Shown: positions 9,914 through 20,408, counted from the first letter of the stretch. The stretch is 64,000 nt of DNA from Pseudovibrio brasiliensis (GCF_018282095.1 NZ_CP074126.1:1250501-1314500), one strand, 5' to 3'. Notes: generated by a model not told the origin, from the letters alone. Program-made: numbers and translations.

Positions 9914-12238
9914 ATGACGGACAAAAAACGCCCTACCTCCGGCGAACTCGATGAACAAGCGCTCTTTTACCATGAGTATCCGCGCGCGGGTAAATTGGAA
10001 ATTCAGGCAACTAAGCCATTGGGAAACCAGCGAGATTTGGCGCTTGCCTACTCTCCGGGCGTAGCTGCTCCGTGTTTGGAAATCCATAAGGACGAGTCAA
10101 AAGCAGCCGATTACACCGCACGTCAAAACCTCGTTGGGGTGATCTCTAACGGGACTGCGGTACTGGGTCTGGGTTCGATTGGTCCTCTGGCATCCAAGCC
10201 GGTGATGGAAGGTAAAGCGGTCCTCTTCAAAAAATTCGCAGGCATCGATGTATTCGACATCGAGGTTGATGAAACCAACGTTGATAAGTTCGTAGATGCA
10301 GTTGGCGTTCTGGAGCCAACCTTCGGCGGTATCAATCTGGAAGACATCAAGGCACCAGAGTGTTTCCAGATCGAAAAACGCCTGCGCGAAAAGATGAATA
10401 TCCCGGTTTTCCATGATGACCAGCACGGCACAGCGATCATCGTTGCCGCCGCTGTTCGCAACGGCATGGAACTGGCTGGCAAAAAACTGGATGAGATCAA
10501 GGTCGTCGCTTCTGGCGCAGGCGCAGCAGCGCTGGCATGTCTCAACCTGCTCGTATCTTCTGGCGTAAAGCGCGAGAACATCTGGGTTTCCGATATCGAG
10601 GGTGTTGTTTATGAGGGCCGCGAAGCCCTTATGGATGAATGGAAATCCGTCTTCGCGCAGAAAACAGACAAGCGCACCCTCGATGATATCATCGAAGATG
10701 CTGACGTCTTCATTGGCCTGTCCGCAGCTGGTGTTCTGAAGCCAGAGATGGTCGCCAAGATGGCGAAGCGCCCTCTGGTGATGGGTCTTGCCAACCCGAA
10801 CCCGGAAATCATGCCGGAAGATGCGCTGGCTGTTCGTGACGATGTTGTCATGTGTACAGGCCGTTCCGACTACCCGAACCAGGTGAATAACGTCCTCTGC
10901 TTCCCTTACATCTTCCGCGGTGCACTGGATGTTGGCGCAACCGCCATCAACGAAGAAATGAAGCTGGCCGCAGTCGAAGCAATTGCAGGTCTGGCACGGG
11001 AAGAACCAACCGATGTGGTCGCCAAAGCATACGGCGGTGTCACCCACACATTCGGTCCGAATTACCTCATCCCGTCTCCATTCGATAACCGCCTGATCCT
11101 GCGCATTGCACCAGCTGTTGCCAAAGCGGCCATGGACACCGGCGTTGCAACCCGCCCGATCGAAGACTTCGACGTCTACATGGACAAGCTGAACCGCTTC
11201 GTGTTCCGCTCCGGCATGGTGATGAAGCCAATCATCGCGCAGGCAAAAGCTGACAAACAGCGCGTTATCTACGCTGACGGTGAAGACGAGCGCGTCCTGC
11301 GCGCCGCTCAGGTGGTGATTGAAGAAGGCCTTGCAACACCAATCCTGATCGGTCGTCCGCAGGTTCTGGAAAACCGCTGTGAGCGCTTCGGCCTCCGCAT
11401 TCGTCCGGGAACAGATTTTGAATTCGTGAACCCGGAAGACGATCCGCGCTACCGTTCCTACGTTGATACTCTGGTGCAACTGGTTGGCCGTAAAGGCGTA
11501 ACACCGGAAGCAGCCAGAACCATGGTGCGTACAAACTCCACCGTGATTGGTGCGCTCGCGTTGCATAGAGAAGAAGCGGATGCGCTCATCACCGGTCTCG
11601 AAGGCCGCTTCGATAAGCACCTGCGCGACATCAACAACATCATCGGATGCTCCGAAGGCATCAGAGATTTCTCCACGCTCTCCCTGCTGATCAACACCAG
11701 CGGTGCATACTTCCTGGCAGACACCTACGTCACAGAATGCCCATCTGCAGAAGAGATCGCTGAGATCACTCACCTGGCATCCGAGCAGATCAAACGCTTT
11801 GGTATCACCCCACGCGTTGCACTGCTCTCACATTCCAACTTCGGCTCCCGTCCGTCCGAGACCTCCAACAAAATGCGGGAAGCCCTGCAGATGGTCTGGA
11901 AGCAAATGCCTGATTTGGAAGCAGAAGGTGAGATGCACGGTGATGCAGCACTGAAGCCGGAAATCCTGAAACGCTATATGCCAGATGCGCATATTTCTGG
12001 CCCAGCCAACCTGCTGGTGTTCCCAACACTGGACGCCTCCAACATTGCACTGAACCTGATCAAGGCAATGACAGACGCACTCCATGTTGGTCCAATTTTG
12101 CTGGGCGCGAAGAAAACCGCGCACATCATCACACCATCCGTGACCTCACGCGGCATCGTAAATATGACAGCGCTTTCAGCAGTTGATGCGCAATGTCGTA
12201 AGGAAAATGCTGGGGTTTGCTTAGCACCGCATAGCTAA
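9914..12238 (+). CDS. maeB: NADP-dependent malic enzyme (MaeB type, with phosphotransacetylase-like domain)
   Basis: Oxidatively decarboxylates malate to pyruvate with NADP, supplying NADPH and pyruvate from the TCA cycle. The 774 residues match the two-domain MaeB length. The malic domain (about 1-190) has GNQRDLALAYSPGVAAPCLE. The NAD-binding domain (about 190-430) has VVASGAGAAALACL. The C-terminal phosphotransacetylase-like domain (about 440-760) includes MVRTNSTVIGALALHREEAD and SHSNFGS; in this family it usually serves allosteric control, not catalysis. A strong terminator follows. Confidence 0.97.
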   Translation: MTDKKRPTSGELDEQALFYHEYPRAGKLEIQATKPLGNQRDLALAYSPGVAAPCLEIHKDESKAADYTARQNLVGVISNGTAVLGLGSIGPLASKPVMEGKAVLFKKFAGIDVFDIEVDETNVDKFVDAVGVLEPTFGGINLEDIKAPECFQIEKRLREKMNIPVFHDDQHGTAIIVAAAVRNGMELAGKKLDEIKVVASGAGAAALACLNLLVSSGVKRENIWVSDIEGVVYEGREALMDEWKSVFAQKTDKRTLDDIIEDADVFIGLSAAGVLKPEMVAKMAKRPLVMGLANPNPEIMPEDALAVRDDVVMCTGRSDYPNQVNNVLCFPYIFRGALDVGATAINEEMKLAAVEAIAGLAREEPTDVVAKAYGGVTHTFGPNYLIPSPFDNRLILRIAPAVAKAAMDTGVATRPIEDFDVYMDKLNRFVFRSGMVMKPIIAQAKADKQRVIYADGEDERVLRAAQVVIEEGLATPILIGRPQVLENRCERFGLRIRPGTDFEFVNPEDDPRYRSYVDTLVQLVGRKGVTPEAARTMVRTNSTVIGALALHREEADALITGLEGRFDKHLRDINNIIGCSEGIRDFSTLSLLINTSGAYFLADTYVTECPSAEEIAEITHLASEQIKRFGITPRVALLSHSNFGSRPSETSNKMREALQMVWKQMPDLEAEGEMHGDAALKPEILKRYMPDAHISGPANLLVFPTLDASNIALNLIKAMTDALHVGPILLGAKKTAHIITPSVTSRGIVNMTALSAVDAQCRKENAGVCLAPHS

Positions 12239-12247
12239 AACAACTCC

Positions 12248-12284
12248 TTCGGCGGGCAGTGGTTAATATGCCCGCCGAAGTTTT
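12248..12284 (+). terminator. Rho-independent terminator of maeB
   Basis: A perfect 11-bp stem TTCGGCGGGCA / TGCCCGCCGAA with a 10-base loop, followed by GTTTT, ten bases past the maeB stop. Confidence 0.85.
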
Positions 12285-12358
12285 GTCAGCTTGATAATAC
12301 CTTCCCCATACGGCATGTTATCTGCATTGATGCTGCTTGATATTACGGGGAGGGTAAT

Positions 12359-12853
12359 ATGAGCTTTTCAGAAGCGACCGGGCGTCGCATTGATCGCCTG
12401 TTGGGCGAATATGGCGAGAGCCACCAAAATCATAAAAACAAAGCAATTCACTGGATCTGTGTGCCGATCATTTTCTGGACGGTCACAGCACTGTTGTGGT
12501 CTGTCCCAACACCAATCGGATTTTCAAACATCTCACCATGGCTGAACTGGTGCACGATTGGCTTGGGGCTGTCGATCATCTACTACCTGTCATTGTCCAT
12601 CACACTAGCCATTGGCATGGCTGTGTTCTCAGCGCTAATGGTCTGGATCAACATGACCTATCAGCAGTTTGGGCTCGGGATCCCACTCTGGCAGACAGCA
12701 TTGGCAGTGTTTGTGATTGCTTGGATCGGCCAGTTTATCGGCCATCATATTGAGGGGAAAAAGCCGTCCTTCTTCAAGGACTTGCAGTTTCTTCTAGTCG
12801 GACCTGCCTGGCTAATGCATTTCATTTATAAAAAAACTGGCATTCCGTACTAA
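12359..12853 (+). CDS. Mpo1-like protein (DUF962 family)
   Basis: A 164-residue membrane protein with about four hydrophobic helices. ESHQNHKNKAIHWICVPIIFW near residues 20-40 gives the His-rich metal site, and GQFIGHHIEGKKPSFFKD near 125 gives the second His pair. Yeast Mpo1 of this family is an iron-dependent dioxygenase that shortens 2-hydroxy fatty acids made in phytosphingosine breakdown. Activity of bacterial members is not established. GGGAGGG precedes the ATG. It shares a terminator with the small gene on the other strand. Confidence 0.88.
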   Translation: MSFSEATGRRIDRLLGEYGESHQNHKNKAIHWICVPIIFWTVTALLWSVPTPIGFSNISPWLNWCTIGLGLSIIYYLSLSITLAIGMAVFSALMVWINMTYQQFGLGIPLWQTALAVFVIAWIGQFIGHHIEGKKPSFFKDLQFLLVGPAWLMHFIYKKTGIPY

Positions 12854-12863
12854 GGGACAAAAT

Positions 12864-12894
12864 AAAAAACGCTGCTTTTAAGGCAGCGTTTTTT
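12864..12894. terminator. Bidirectional Rho-independent terminator
   Basis: A 12-bp stem AAAAAACGCTGC / GCAGCGTTTTTT around loop TTTTAAG, with U-runs in both directions. It serves the Mpo1-like gene and the small convergent gene, whose stop codon lies inside the hairpin loop. Confidence 0.92.
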
Positions 12895-13048
12895 CTGGGT
12901 TGATGTAAACATCACCAATTTCGCGGGTATCCATCCGCTGAAGAGCAGGGTGCGCAAGTGGATCAGCACAGTATGGTTTGGAGCCAGCTGGGGCTTTGGA
13001 TTTACGCTGGGACTTTCCGCGCAACAGATCTTTTAAAAGATTTTTCAT
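12878..13048 (-). CDS. Small basic hypothetical protein (56 aa)
   Basis: ATG 13048 is spaced seven bases after AGGA. The product begins MKNLLKDLLRGKSQRKSK, a Lys/Arg-rich amphipathic start, followed by a Pro-rich and acidic C-terminus. The stop codon lies in the loop of the shared terminator, which is an economical but real arrangement. No family recognised. It diverges from the LysR regulator gene at 13157. Confidence 0.6.
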   Translation of the reverse strand: MKNLLKDLLRGKSQRKSKAPAGSKPYCADPLAHPALQRMDTREIGDVYINPEKTLP

Positions 13049-13156
13049 TGTCATTTCCTTTGTGACTTTATGGAGCGACAATGCGTCAATTGCGTTGCAA
13101 GTGCTATCTGGAATAACTAAACCCCGGTTTAGGTTTACTGCTCGGAACTGTTCTCG

Positions 13157-14068
13157 ATGAAAAATCTCAATCAGGTCAGCCTCGCCGGCCTACGTGTCGT
13201 GGAAGCCGTTGGACGCCTGGGATCCCTTAAAAATGCTGCAGAGGAGCTGGGTATCACGTCCGGGGCTGTCAGCCAGCAACTGCACAAAACCGAGCACCAG
13301 CTGGGCCGCCCGCTGTTCACACGCGAGACCGGTGGACTGAAACTCACTAGCCTCGGCACGGAAATCTGCCGCGAACTCACATTGGGCCTGAAGCAGATCT
13401 CGGAAGCTGTCGCGCTGGCAGACAGGGACAGGGAAGAAAGCCTGTTCCTTTCAGTTGCACCACTTCTTGCCGAAAAGTGGCTTGTCTGGCGCCTGAGCAG
13501 CTTTATGAAGGCCAACCCGGACATCAACCTCCGGCTAGATGCCAACGACCAGCTCGTCAATCTCAACCATTCCGACGTTGATGCCTGTGTCCGCGTCCAT
13601 AAACGCGCACCAGATGATGTCTATTCCGAACGCCTCTGCGAACACTTCATCTATCCGGTCTGCTCTCCTGAAGTCGCTGAACGCCTCAAAGAACCCAAAG
13701 ACTTGCTGAATGAAGTGATCATTCGCGACTACAACTCCTATTACCGCTGGAGTGACTGGCTCGCCCCTTTCGGCCTGAAGGAAAGCCAACTGCCCAAAGG
13801 CCATGGCTTCTCCAATGCCTCGTTGTGCATGGACGCTGCCATCGCCGGTCACGGTGTCTTTTTAGGCTGGGATACTCTGGTCGCCAATGCCGTGAAGCAA
13901 GGCCAGCTCAGGATCCCGTTTGACCACCGCTGCTCAACCGGCCGGTCCTACTGGTTCATTTGCAGAGAAGGGGCACTTCGCAGCCCAAGCGTACGGAAGC
14001 TGCGCGACTGGCTTAAAGAAGAGATCGCGCAAACGGCTGTTGAGTACGACAAAGCCGTCAAAACATAG
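13157..14068 (+). CDS. LysR family transcriptional regulator (GcvA-like)
   Basis: A 303-residue regulator. The N-terminal winged helix-turn-helix (about 8-67) contains GSLKNAAEELGITSGAVSQQLHKTEHQLGRPLF, abbreviated here as GSLKNAAEELGIT and SGAVSQQL. The effector-binding domain follows (about 90-295) with the periplasmic-binding-like pattern LSVAPLLAEKWLVWRL. The target and inducer are unknown; no divergently transcribed enzyme gene of usual LysR type sits next to it, only the small gene at 12878. Confidence 0.93.
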   Translation: MKNLNQVSLAGLRVVEAVGRLGSLKNAAEELGITSGAVSQQLHKTEHQLGRPLFTRETGGLKLTSLGTEICRELTLGLKQISEAVALADRDREESLFLSVAPLLAEKWLVWRLSSFMKANPDINLRLDANDQLVNLNHSDVDACVRVHKRAPDDVYSERLCEHFIYPVCSPEVAERLKEPKDLLNEVIIRDYNSYYRWSDWLAPFGLKESQLPKGHGFSNASLCMDAAIAGHGVFLGWDTLVANAVKQGQLRIPFDHRCSTGRSYWFICREGALRSPSVRKLRDWLKEEIAQTAVEYDKAVKT

Positions 14069-14075
14069 GGAATAA

Positions 14076-14110
14076 AAAAGCCCGGCAACTCAACTGAGTT
14101 CCGGGCTTTT
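14076..14110. terminator. Bidirectional terminator between LysR gene and glyS
   Basis: A long stem: AAAAGCCCGG and AACTCA pair with TGAGTT and CCGGGCTTTT, with one extra C, around a two-base loop. U-runs occur on both strands, and the genes converge here. Confidence 0.93.
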
Positions 14111-14130
14111 GTATGTCTAATGAAGTTTGC

Positions 14131-16368
14131 TTAGCCAGCGATCTTCGAGAAGTCTGCCACCTGATGAACGGCGGCACGGATCTCTGAAAGGATCTTCAGG
14201 CGGTTCTCACGAACCTCTGGCTTTTCAGCATTCACGTGGATGTTCTCGAAGAAGCCGTCCACCGGACCGCGTAGCTTGGCAAGAGCAGCCATTGCAGCGG
14301 AGTAGTCAGCAGCATCAAGCAGAGGCTTGATTTCAACCAGAACGCTATCCAGAGCAGCAGCAAGGTCTTTTTCTGCCTGTTCTTCCAGCAGAGTAGCATC
14401 AGGCTTGCCTTCAAAGGTCTTGCCGTCTTTCTTCTCTTCTGCACGCAGAATGTTGGCCGCACGCTTGTAACCAGCCAGAAGGTTTGCACCATCTTCGCTG
14501 CCCAGCAGCCCTGCCAGAGCTTCAGCCTGCTTAACGATCAGCGCAATGTCGTCCTGACCACCACGTGCAAGTACAGCATCGATCAGATCGTGACGCACAC
14601 CCTTGTCCTTCAGAACCACTTTCATGCGGTCCGCGAAGAAGCCAAGCAGGTCATCAATCAGGCCGGATTCCAGAGACGTTTCTGGGATCTTGTCGGATAC
14701 GTTCGCCAGAACAACGTCAGCAGCTTTGGAAACCATAGAGAAGATGTCTTTGACAACGCCTTCGCCGGTTTTGCCTTTGCCGATAAATGGAAGATCGGAG
14801 AGTGCGCTCTCACCACGAGCAGCAGCAATGTCAGCCAGATTACGACGCAGGCTCTGAACCAGGACATCACGCAGTGGCAGACGCAGATCGTTTTCCAGCA
14901 CAAGTCGGATAACACCCAGAGCAGCACGGCGCAAGGCAAACGGGTCTTTGGAGCCGGTTGGCTTTTCGTCAATCGCCCAGAAACCAGCCAGAATGTCCAG
15001 TTTGTCTGCGAGAGCAACAGCGATGGAAACTGGTGATGTTGGAACATCATCAGAAGCGCCTGCTGGCTTGTAGTGGTCTTCAATCGCCTGCGCGACAGCA
15101 GCATCTTCACCCTGTGCTTCAGCGTAGTAACGACCCATCAAACCCTGCAGTTCAGGGAACTCGAAGACCATCGCGGAAACAAGGTCAGCCTTTGCAAGAC
15201 GTGCTGCACGCTTGGTCTGATCAATGTCAGCACCAACCAGCGGAGCGATCTCAGCAGCAAGGCGCTCAAGACGATCAACGCGAGCTGCAACACTGCCCAG
15301 CTTCTCGTGGAACACAATGTCCTGAAGCTTGGAGACATTGCTTTCCAGCTTGGTCTTCAGGTCCGTTTCCCAGAAGAACTTGGCATCGGACAGACGAGCA
15401 GAAACAACCTTCTCGTTACCGGAAATGATTTTGGTACCACCGTCTTTCGCAACAATGTTCGCAGTCAGGGCAAACTTGTTGGAGAGGTTGGAGGTTGCCG
15501 GGTCACGCAGAACGAAGTTCTTCTGGTTCACCTTAATGGTGAGCTGGATCACTTCGTCAGGCAGCTCAAGGAAGCTCTCGTCGTAAGAACCGATGAGAAC
15601 AGTCGGCCACTCGTTGAGGCCAGCCACTTCTTCAAGAAGGCCAGCATCTTCAACCAGTTCAAGGCCAAGTGCCATCGCAGCGTTTTTCGCATCTGTATCG
15701 ATGATGTCTTTACGGCGGTCCGCATCCAGCACAACTTTGGCGGCTTCCAGCTTGGACATGTAGTCTTCCAGGCGGCGCACTTCGATTGCCTCAGGTGCCA
15801 TGAAGCGGTGACCATATGTGGTCTGGCCGGATGTGATGCCATCAATCTCAAACGGAATAACTTCCGGCTCTTCGGTCTCAGGACCAAAGGTACAGACGAT
15901 GGAATGCAGCGGACGCACCCAGCGCAGGTTACCGGAGCCCCAACGCTGAGACTTAGGCCAAGGGAAGTTGCGAATGATGTCAGGCATCACGTCAGCAACA
16001 ATCTCCTCGGTCTTGCGGCCAGGCTTTTCGATAACAGCAACGTAAAAATCACCCTTTTTTGGGTCATTGTGAACTTCAGCTTCTTCGATAGAAGAAAGAC
16101 CTGCGCCGCGCAGGAAACCAGCCAGTGCTTTTTCAGGCGCGCCAACGCGCGGGCCTTTGCGCTCTTCACGGGTTGCTGTGGAGCCAGCTGGCAAGCCGGC
16201 AATGTGCAGAGCCAGGCGGCGAGGAGTGGCATAAGCCTTCGCGCCTTCATAGGTCACACCTGCTTCAACAAGAGCATTGGTCAGGAGGGATTTCAAATCC
16301 TCAGCCGCACGACGCTGCATGCGGGCAGGAATTTCCTCGCTAAAGAGTTCGAGGAGAAGATCTGGCAT
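14131..16368 (-). CDS. glyS: Glycine-tRNA ligase beta subunit
   Basis: The large subunit of the alpha2-beta2 glycyl-tRNA synthetase, needed for tRNA recognition. It begins [20 protein letters not shown], the family signature, and its 745 residues are slightly longer than the E. coli protein. The C-terminal part (about 600-745) is the helical anticodon-binding domain. Its partner glyQ lies on the same strand about 2.8 kb upstream. In most bacteria the two genes are adjacent; here a family 3 glycosidase separates them. Confidence 0.97.
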   Translation of the reverse strand: MPDLLLELFSEEIPARMQRRAAEDLKSLLTNALVEAGVTYEGAKAYATPRRLALHIAGLPAGSTATREERKGPRVGAPEKALAGFLRGAGLSSIEEAEVHNDPKKGDFYVAVIEKPGRKTEEIVADVMPDIIRNFPWPKSQRWGSGNLRWVRPLHSIVCTFGPETEEPEVIPFEIDGITSGQTTYGHRFMAPEAIEVRRLEDYMSKLEAAKVVLDADRRKDIIDTDAKNAAMALGLELVEDAGLLEEVAGLNEWPTVLIGSYDESFLELPDEVIQLTIKVNQKNFVLRDPATSNLSNKFALTANIVAKDGGTKIISGNEKVVSARLSDAKFFWETDLKTKLESNVSKLQDIVFHEKLGSVAARVDRLERLAAEIAPLVGADIDQTKRAARLAKADLVSAMVFEFPELQGLMGRYYAEAQGEDAAVAQAIEDHYKPAGASDDVPTSPVSIAVALADKLDILAGFWAIDEKPTGSKDPFALRRAALGVIRLVLENDLRLPLRDVLVQSLRRNLADIAAARGESALSDLPFIGKGKTGEGVVKDIFSMVSKAADVVLANVSDKIPETSLESGLIDDLLGFFADRMKVVLKDKGVRHDLIDAVLARGGQDDIALIVKQAEALAGLLGSEDGANLLAGYKRAANILRAEEKKDGKTFEGKPDATLLEEQAEKDLAAALDSVLVEIKPLLDAADYSAAMAALAKLRGPVDGFFENIHVNAEKPEVRENRLKILSEIRAAVHQVADFSKIAG

Positions 16369-16572
16369 TGGTGAACGACGCCTTTAACTGGTCAATCAAT
16401 CGCAAATTTCTAGAGTGCGTAGTGCCTAGCAATACTAAAGGGCATTGTCACCCCCAATAGCCAGCGCACCACGGGAATTGAGCAAAAAACTGCAGAGGAG
16501 GACCACCCATCAACAGGGGTGTGTACAGCCACCGCCGTCAAAGGCGAGCACGGCGAGGAGGAACCTCCGGGT

Positions 16573-18849
16573 TTACGCAGGTTCTTCAGCAACTTCATCT
16601 AGTTCACCAAATAATTTCAGTTCTTGTCGCAGACTATTGGGATCTTGGCTGGAGCCACCTACAATCACGTCATAAAGGATGCGCTCAACCACCATCTGGT
16701 TCCGGTCACCATCAAAGATAGCGAGCTCCTCAATGGGGACTGTGATCGTCACACGTCGGCTTTCACCCGCTGGGATGGGCACCCGCTGAAACCCTTTCAG
16801 TTCCTGTTTGGCTCGTTCCACCGCAGAGCCCTTGGGCGCGATGTAGACCTGCACAACTTCCTCAGCATTCACCTGACCGATATTGGCAACAGAGACCTGC
16901 ACCTGAATGCTTCCGCCCATCAGCTCTTCAGGTCGGGAGACCTCAAGCTCAGAGTAGTGGGACTGGGAGTAGCTCAAACCAAAACCAAATGGATACGCCG
17001 GTGTAACATCATCCTTATCCAGCTTCCTGTAGCCATGCCAAAGATCATAGATCACCTTGCGCGCATTGCGGTCAAAATCGGGGAGGTCACTTTCGCGGCG
17101 CGGGATCACAAAGGGCAAACGTCCGCTCGGTGAGATTTCGCCGGACAGAATGCGGGCAAGAGCAGTTCCACCCTCCATGCCGGGATACCAATGCAACAAG
17201 ATAGCAGCAGGTTTATCTTCCCATTCATTCATCAAAATGGTGCCGCCACCCATAACAACAACAACGCAGTTCGGGTTGACCGCACATACCTGTTTGATCA
17301 GCTCCACATCATGCGGTGGCAAACGTAAGCTGGAGCGATCACCGGCGCCGTAACCGTCCTTAACCCCGCTGGAATCCTCAGACTTCCCCGTTGATCCTCC
17401 ACCGCCAAACGACCGCAGGAATTGCGAAGCAATCTGCGCTTCTTCGCGATTACGTGGTTGCGGCAACACCCCATGGAACTGAGCGGCCAAACCTGCAGAA
17501 ACCCATTCTCCCTCACTGCTATGATCGTTCCCAACGACAAGCACAACTGCATCAGCACGCTTGGCAATTTGCAAAGCACGATTGATGTTCTGGCCGCGGT
17601 CCTGCCAGATGTCTACCTTGTGTTTGTAATAGGCCCGCAGACCGGCAAGTGGCGTGATGACATGTGTCGGCTGTGTATCACTGGTGCCTTTGTCTCCGGT
17701 GTTCGCCACACTTGCCAAACGACCAATAACACCAATGCTTTCAATGTCTTTTAGGGGGAGGAAGCCGCCCTCATTTTTCAGCAGAACAATCGACTTTTCT
17801 GCTGCTTCCTGCGCAACAGCCCGGAACTCAGCGCACCCAACGCGCTTCTTCTCGTAGTTCCCTTTTCGAAGAACGCGCAGTTGCTGCAAGATGAGCCGAT
17901 AGCATGCATCATCCAGCGTGGCTTCATTCACCTCGCCAGTCTCAATCAACTCTGGCAGGCTCTGGTGATAGTGAAGCTGAAAGGGCATCTCCAGATCAAC
18001 ACCGGCGTTCGCTGCTTCTTTGGCATTGCGGATACCGAAGATGAAATCACTCAGCACAAAACCTTTAAAACCCCAGTCGGATTTCAAGAGTTGTGTCAGT
18101 AGCTCCTTGTTATGACCGCACAGTTCTCCATTGATGGAGCTGTAAGAGGTCATCATCGCCGCTGCGCCAGCCTCTACAGCCTTTCGGAAGTGCGGGAGGT
18201 ACATTTCATAGAGGGCACGCTGTCCAATAGTCACGTTCAGTGAAAGTTTGGACTGCTCCATGGAAGCCAAGGCAAAGTTTTTCACGCAAGCCATGCCATG
18301 CTGCTGAACACCGCGAACGAGTGCCGTCCCCATGGCCCCAATCAGGAAGCTGTCTTCCCCATAAGAGTCCTGTGCACGTCCCCAAGCTGGATGACGCATC
18401 AGGTTCAAAGGGATACCACCAAACAGCGTTCCCCCAAACGCACGCATCTCATAGCCTATGACCGCACCAATCCGCTGCTCCAGCTCAGGATCAAAGGTTG
18501 CCGCGCGGGCTATCGCTGCTGGAAAGGTGGTTGCCCCTTTCATGACAATCCCGCGCGAACCCTCCGTGTAATGGATACCGGGCAAATGATGCTCTGGCAA
18601 AACGCCTGCAGCCCACGGACCTGACTGAGAACCACTCTTCATCATCTCGCGAATGCCTGGCCAGAAAGCTTTGTCGCCATCACGCATAGCCAGTTTGTCG
18701 TCTCTGCTTAAGCGAGACACGATCGCTCTGGCAATCTGCTCATCAGAAAGGTTCTGCGTAGAAGACGGTTGCTCTACCGGCTTGGGAGGTGATTGAGAGG
18801 GAACAGCAGTGTCGCCGTCTTGAAGCACCTCGGTACTTTCAACAGTCAT
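16573..18849 (-). CDS. Family 3 glycoside hydrolase (beta-glucosidase type)
   Basis: About 758 residues without a signal peptide, so probably cytoplasmic. The N-terminal barrel (about 60-330) contains KNFALASMEQSKLSLNV and the nucleophile context GFKGFVLSDFIFG, with Asp in the SD motif. The alpha/beta sandwich domain (about 370-620) includes VLLKNEGGFLPL and VVVMGGGTIL. A fibronectin type III-like C-terminal domain (about 660-740) closes it. The family removes beta-linked glucose or related sugars from oligosaccharides or glycosides. ATG 18849 is chosen; an upstream in-frame ATG at 18879 is possible. It is unexpected between glyS and glyQ. Confidence 0.93.
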   Translation of the reverse strand: MTVESTEVLQDGDTAVPSQSPPKPVEQPSSTQNLSDEQIARAIVSRLSRDDKLAMRDGDKAFWPGIREMMKSGSQSGPWAAGVLPEHHLPGIHYTEGSRGIVMKGATTFPAAIARAATFDPELEQRIGAVIGYEMRAFGGTLFGGIPLNLMRHPAWGRAQDSYGEDSFLIGAMGTALVRGVQQHGMACVKNFALASMEQSKLSLNVTIGQRALYEMYLPHFRKAVEAGAAAMMTSYSSINGELCGHNKELLTQLLKSDWGFKGFVLSDFIFGIRNAKEAANAGVDLEMPFQLHYHQSLPELIETGEVNEATLDDACYRLILQQLRVLRKGNYEKKRVGCAEFRAVAQEAAEKSIVLLKNEGGFLPLKDIESIGVIGRLASVANTGDKGTSDTQPTHVITPLAGLRAYYKHKVDIWQDRGQNINRALQIAKRADAVVLVVGNDHSSEGEWVSAGLAAQFHGVLPQPRNREEAQIASQFLRSFGGGGSTGKSEDSSGVKDGYGAGDRSSLRLPPHDVELIKQVCAVNPNCVVVVMGGGTILMNEWEDKPAAILLHWYPGMEGGTALARILSGEISPSGRLPFVIPRRESDLPDFDRNARKVIYDLWHGYRKLDKDDVTPAYPFGFGLSYSQSHYSELEVSRPEELMGGSIQVQVSVANIGQVNAEEVVQVYIAPKGSAVERAKQELKGFQRVPIPAGESRRVTITVPIEELAIFDGDRNQMVVERILYDVIVGGSSQDPNSLRQELKLFGELDEVAEEPA

Positions 18850-19104
18850 GGAAGTCAGAACTCCGCGAATGCACCCCATTTTAGGTCAGCGGCTAAAGAT
18901 ACGCGGTGAAACAAATATCAGGGAGCTTGATACTACAGAACTTTAACAAGCAACTCTGGAACTCAGGCCTCTGGCAACAGGGGAGTAGATTTGCAAATCA
19001 AACAGGATATCACTTTGAAAATATCCAATTGGCAGCCACTCTGAAAACCTACTGATTTTCAGCAGTCATCTTTCAAGGAGTCATAGGCAAAAGAGGGCTG
19101 ACAA
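18850..19104. other. Intergenic region between glycosidase gene and glyQ terminator
   Basis: About 255 bp with no convincing ORF. It is AT-richer than its neighbours and must hold the promoter of the glycosidase gene, because glyQ ends in a strong terminator just upstream. Confidence 0.5.
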
Positions 19105-19137
19105 CAAAAAATGCCGAGGCATTTCTGCCCCGGCATT
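19105..19137 (-). terminator. Rho-independent terminator of glyQ
   Basis: On the minus strand AATGCCG(G)GG pairs with CC(T)CGGCATT, then TTTTTTG follows. It lies 26 bases past the glyQ stop and isolates glyQ from the downstream glycosidase and glyS. Confidence 0.85.
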
Positions 19138-19162
19138 TGAAAATTCATCAGGTTGACCAGGA

Positions 19163-20119
19163 TCAGCCTGTATAGCCGACACCACCAGCTTCGGTCTGCA
19201 GGAAAGCAGCACCACATGCTTTGGAAAGCTCACGAACACGCAGAATGTAGCTCTGGCGCTCAGTCACGGAAATCACACCGCGTGCATCCAGCAGGTTGAA
19301 CACGTGAGAGCACTTGAGAGCCTGATCGTATGCAGGCAGAACAACCTTCTGCAGGCCATCGCCAGCTATTTCCATGGCTTCAGCACTTGCTGCCAGCAGA
19401 CGCTTACATTCGCGCTCATGGTCCGCAAAGTGACGGAACAGCATTTCAGTGTCTGAATGCTCAAAGTTGTGACGGGAGTATTCCTGCTCAGCCTGTAAGA
19501 ACACGTCGCCATAGGTGACTTTTTCGTCGCCTTCCAGACCGTTGAAGTTCAGGTCATAAACGTTGTCGACGCCCTGAACGTACATTGCGATACGCTCCAG
19601 ACCGTAGGTCAGCTCACCGGAAACCGGCTTACACTCAAAACCTGCAACCTGCTGGAAGTAGGTGAACTGAGAAACTTCCATGCCGTCACACCAGCATTCC
19701 CAACCAAGGCCCCATGCGCCCAGTGTTGGGTTCTCCCAGTCGTCCTCAACAAAGCGAACGTCGTGGATGTCTGTGTCGATGCCGATTGCACGCAGCGATG
19801 CCAGATACAGTTCCTGAAGGTTTTCAGGGGATGGCTTCAGCAGAACCTGAAACTGGTAGTAGTGCTGCAGACGGTTTGGGTTTTCACCATAACGACCATC
19901 GGTAGGACGGCGGGATGGCTGAACATAAGCAGCTTTCCATGGACGTGGACCAAGAGAACGCAGTGTCGTCGCTGGATGAGAAGTACCCGCGCCAACTTCC
20001 ATGTCGTAAGGCTGCAAGATAACGCAGCCCTGATCGGCCCAGAATCTCTGGAGGGTCATCAAAAGACCCTGAAAGGACTTGGTTGGCTGCATATGTGCCG
20101 GAACGGCTTCACTAGACAT
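19163..20119 (-). CDS. glyQ: Glycine-tRNA ligase alpha subunit
   Basis: The catalytic alpha subunit of glycyl-tRNA synthetase, forming glycyl-adenylate. It carries the family core: [25 protein letters not shown] (cited as [18 protein letters not shown]), [20 protein letters not shown] cited as [13 protein letters not shown], and [20 protein letters not shown] cited as [15 protein letters not shown] 20119 gives 318 residues, the normal length; a longer frame from 20167 is unlikely. It has its own terminator and is separated from glyS. Confidence 0.97.
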   Translation of the reverse strand: MSSEAVPAHMQPTKSFQGLLMTLQRFWADQGCVILQPYDMEVGAGTSHPATTLRSLGPRPWKAAYVQPSRRPTDGRYGENPNRLQHYYQFQVLLKPSPENLQELYLASLRAIGIDTDIHDVRFVEDDWENPTLGAWGLGWECWCDGMEVSQFTYFQQVAGFECKPVSGELTYGLERIAMYVQGVDNVYDLNFNGLEGDEKVTYGDVFLQAEQEYSRHNFEHSDTEMLFRHFADHERECKRLLAASAEAMEIAGDGLQKVVLPAYDQALKCSHVFNLLDARGVISVTERQSYILRVRELSKACGAAFLQTEAGGVGYTG

Positions 20120-20408
20120 GGGAGTGTTTCCTGAAAATCCAAAATGTACTGCGCTAAATCCACGCAAAATCCAAGTTGGGGCACAGGTGCCACGTCAAAC
20201 AGGGAAGGTCAAGCATTCCAGAGGGATGTTTCTCTGTTTACCGCGTATTTAACAGGCTGAATGCCAGTTGTGACCATTGTTGTCGCAGTCGCGACAAATC
20301 TCGCGGTGGCAGCGCAAAGAGAAAGGAGAAAAGTAGTTCAGAACGACTGCAAGCCCGCAGACCAGATGTCATGCGGGCGCATCGGGTGCAACGACTGAGC
20401 TAATGCTC

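Noticed and set aside
10097-11773. Long minus-strand frame opposite maeB
   Set aside because: It lies fully inside maeB on the other strand, has Cys/His-rich shadow composition and no start signal.
15073-16374. Long plus-strand frame opposite glyS
   Set aside because: Antisense shadow of glyS, without recognisable domains.
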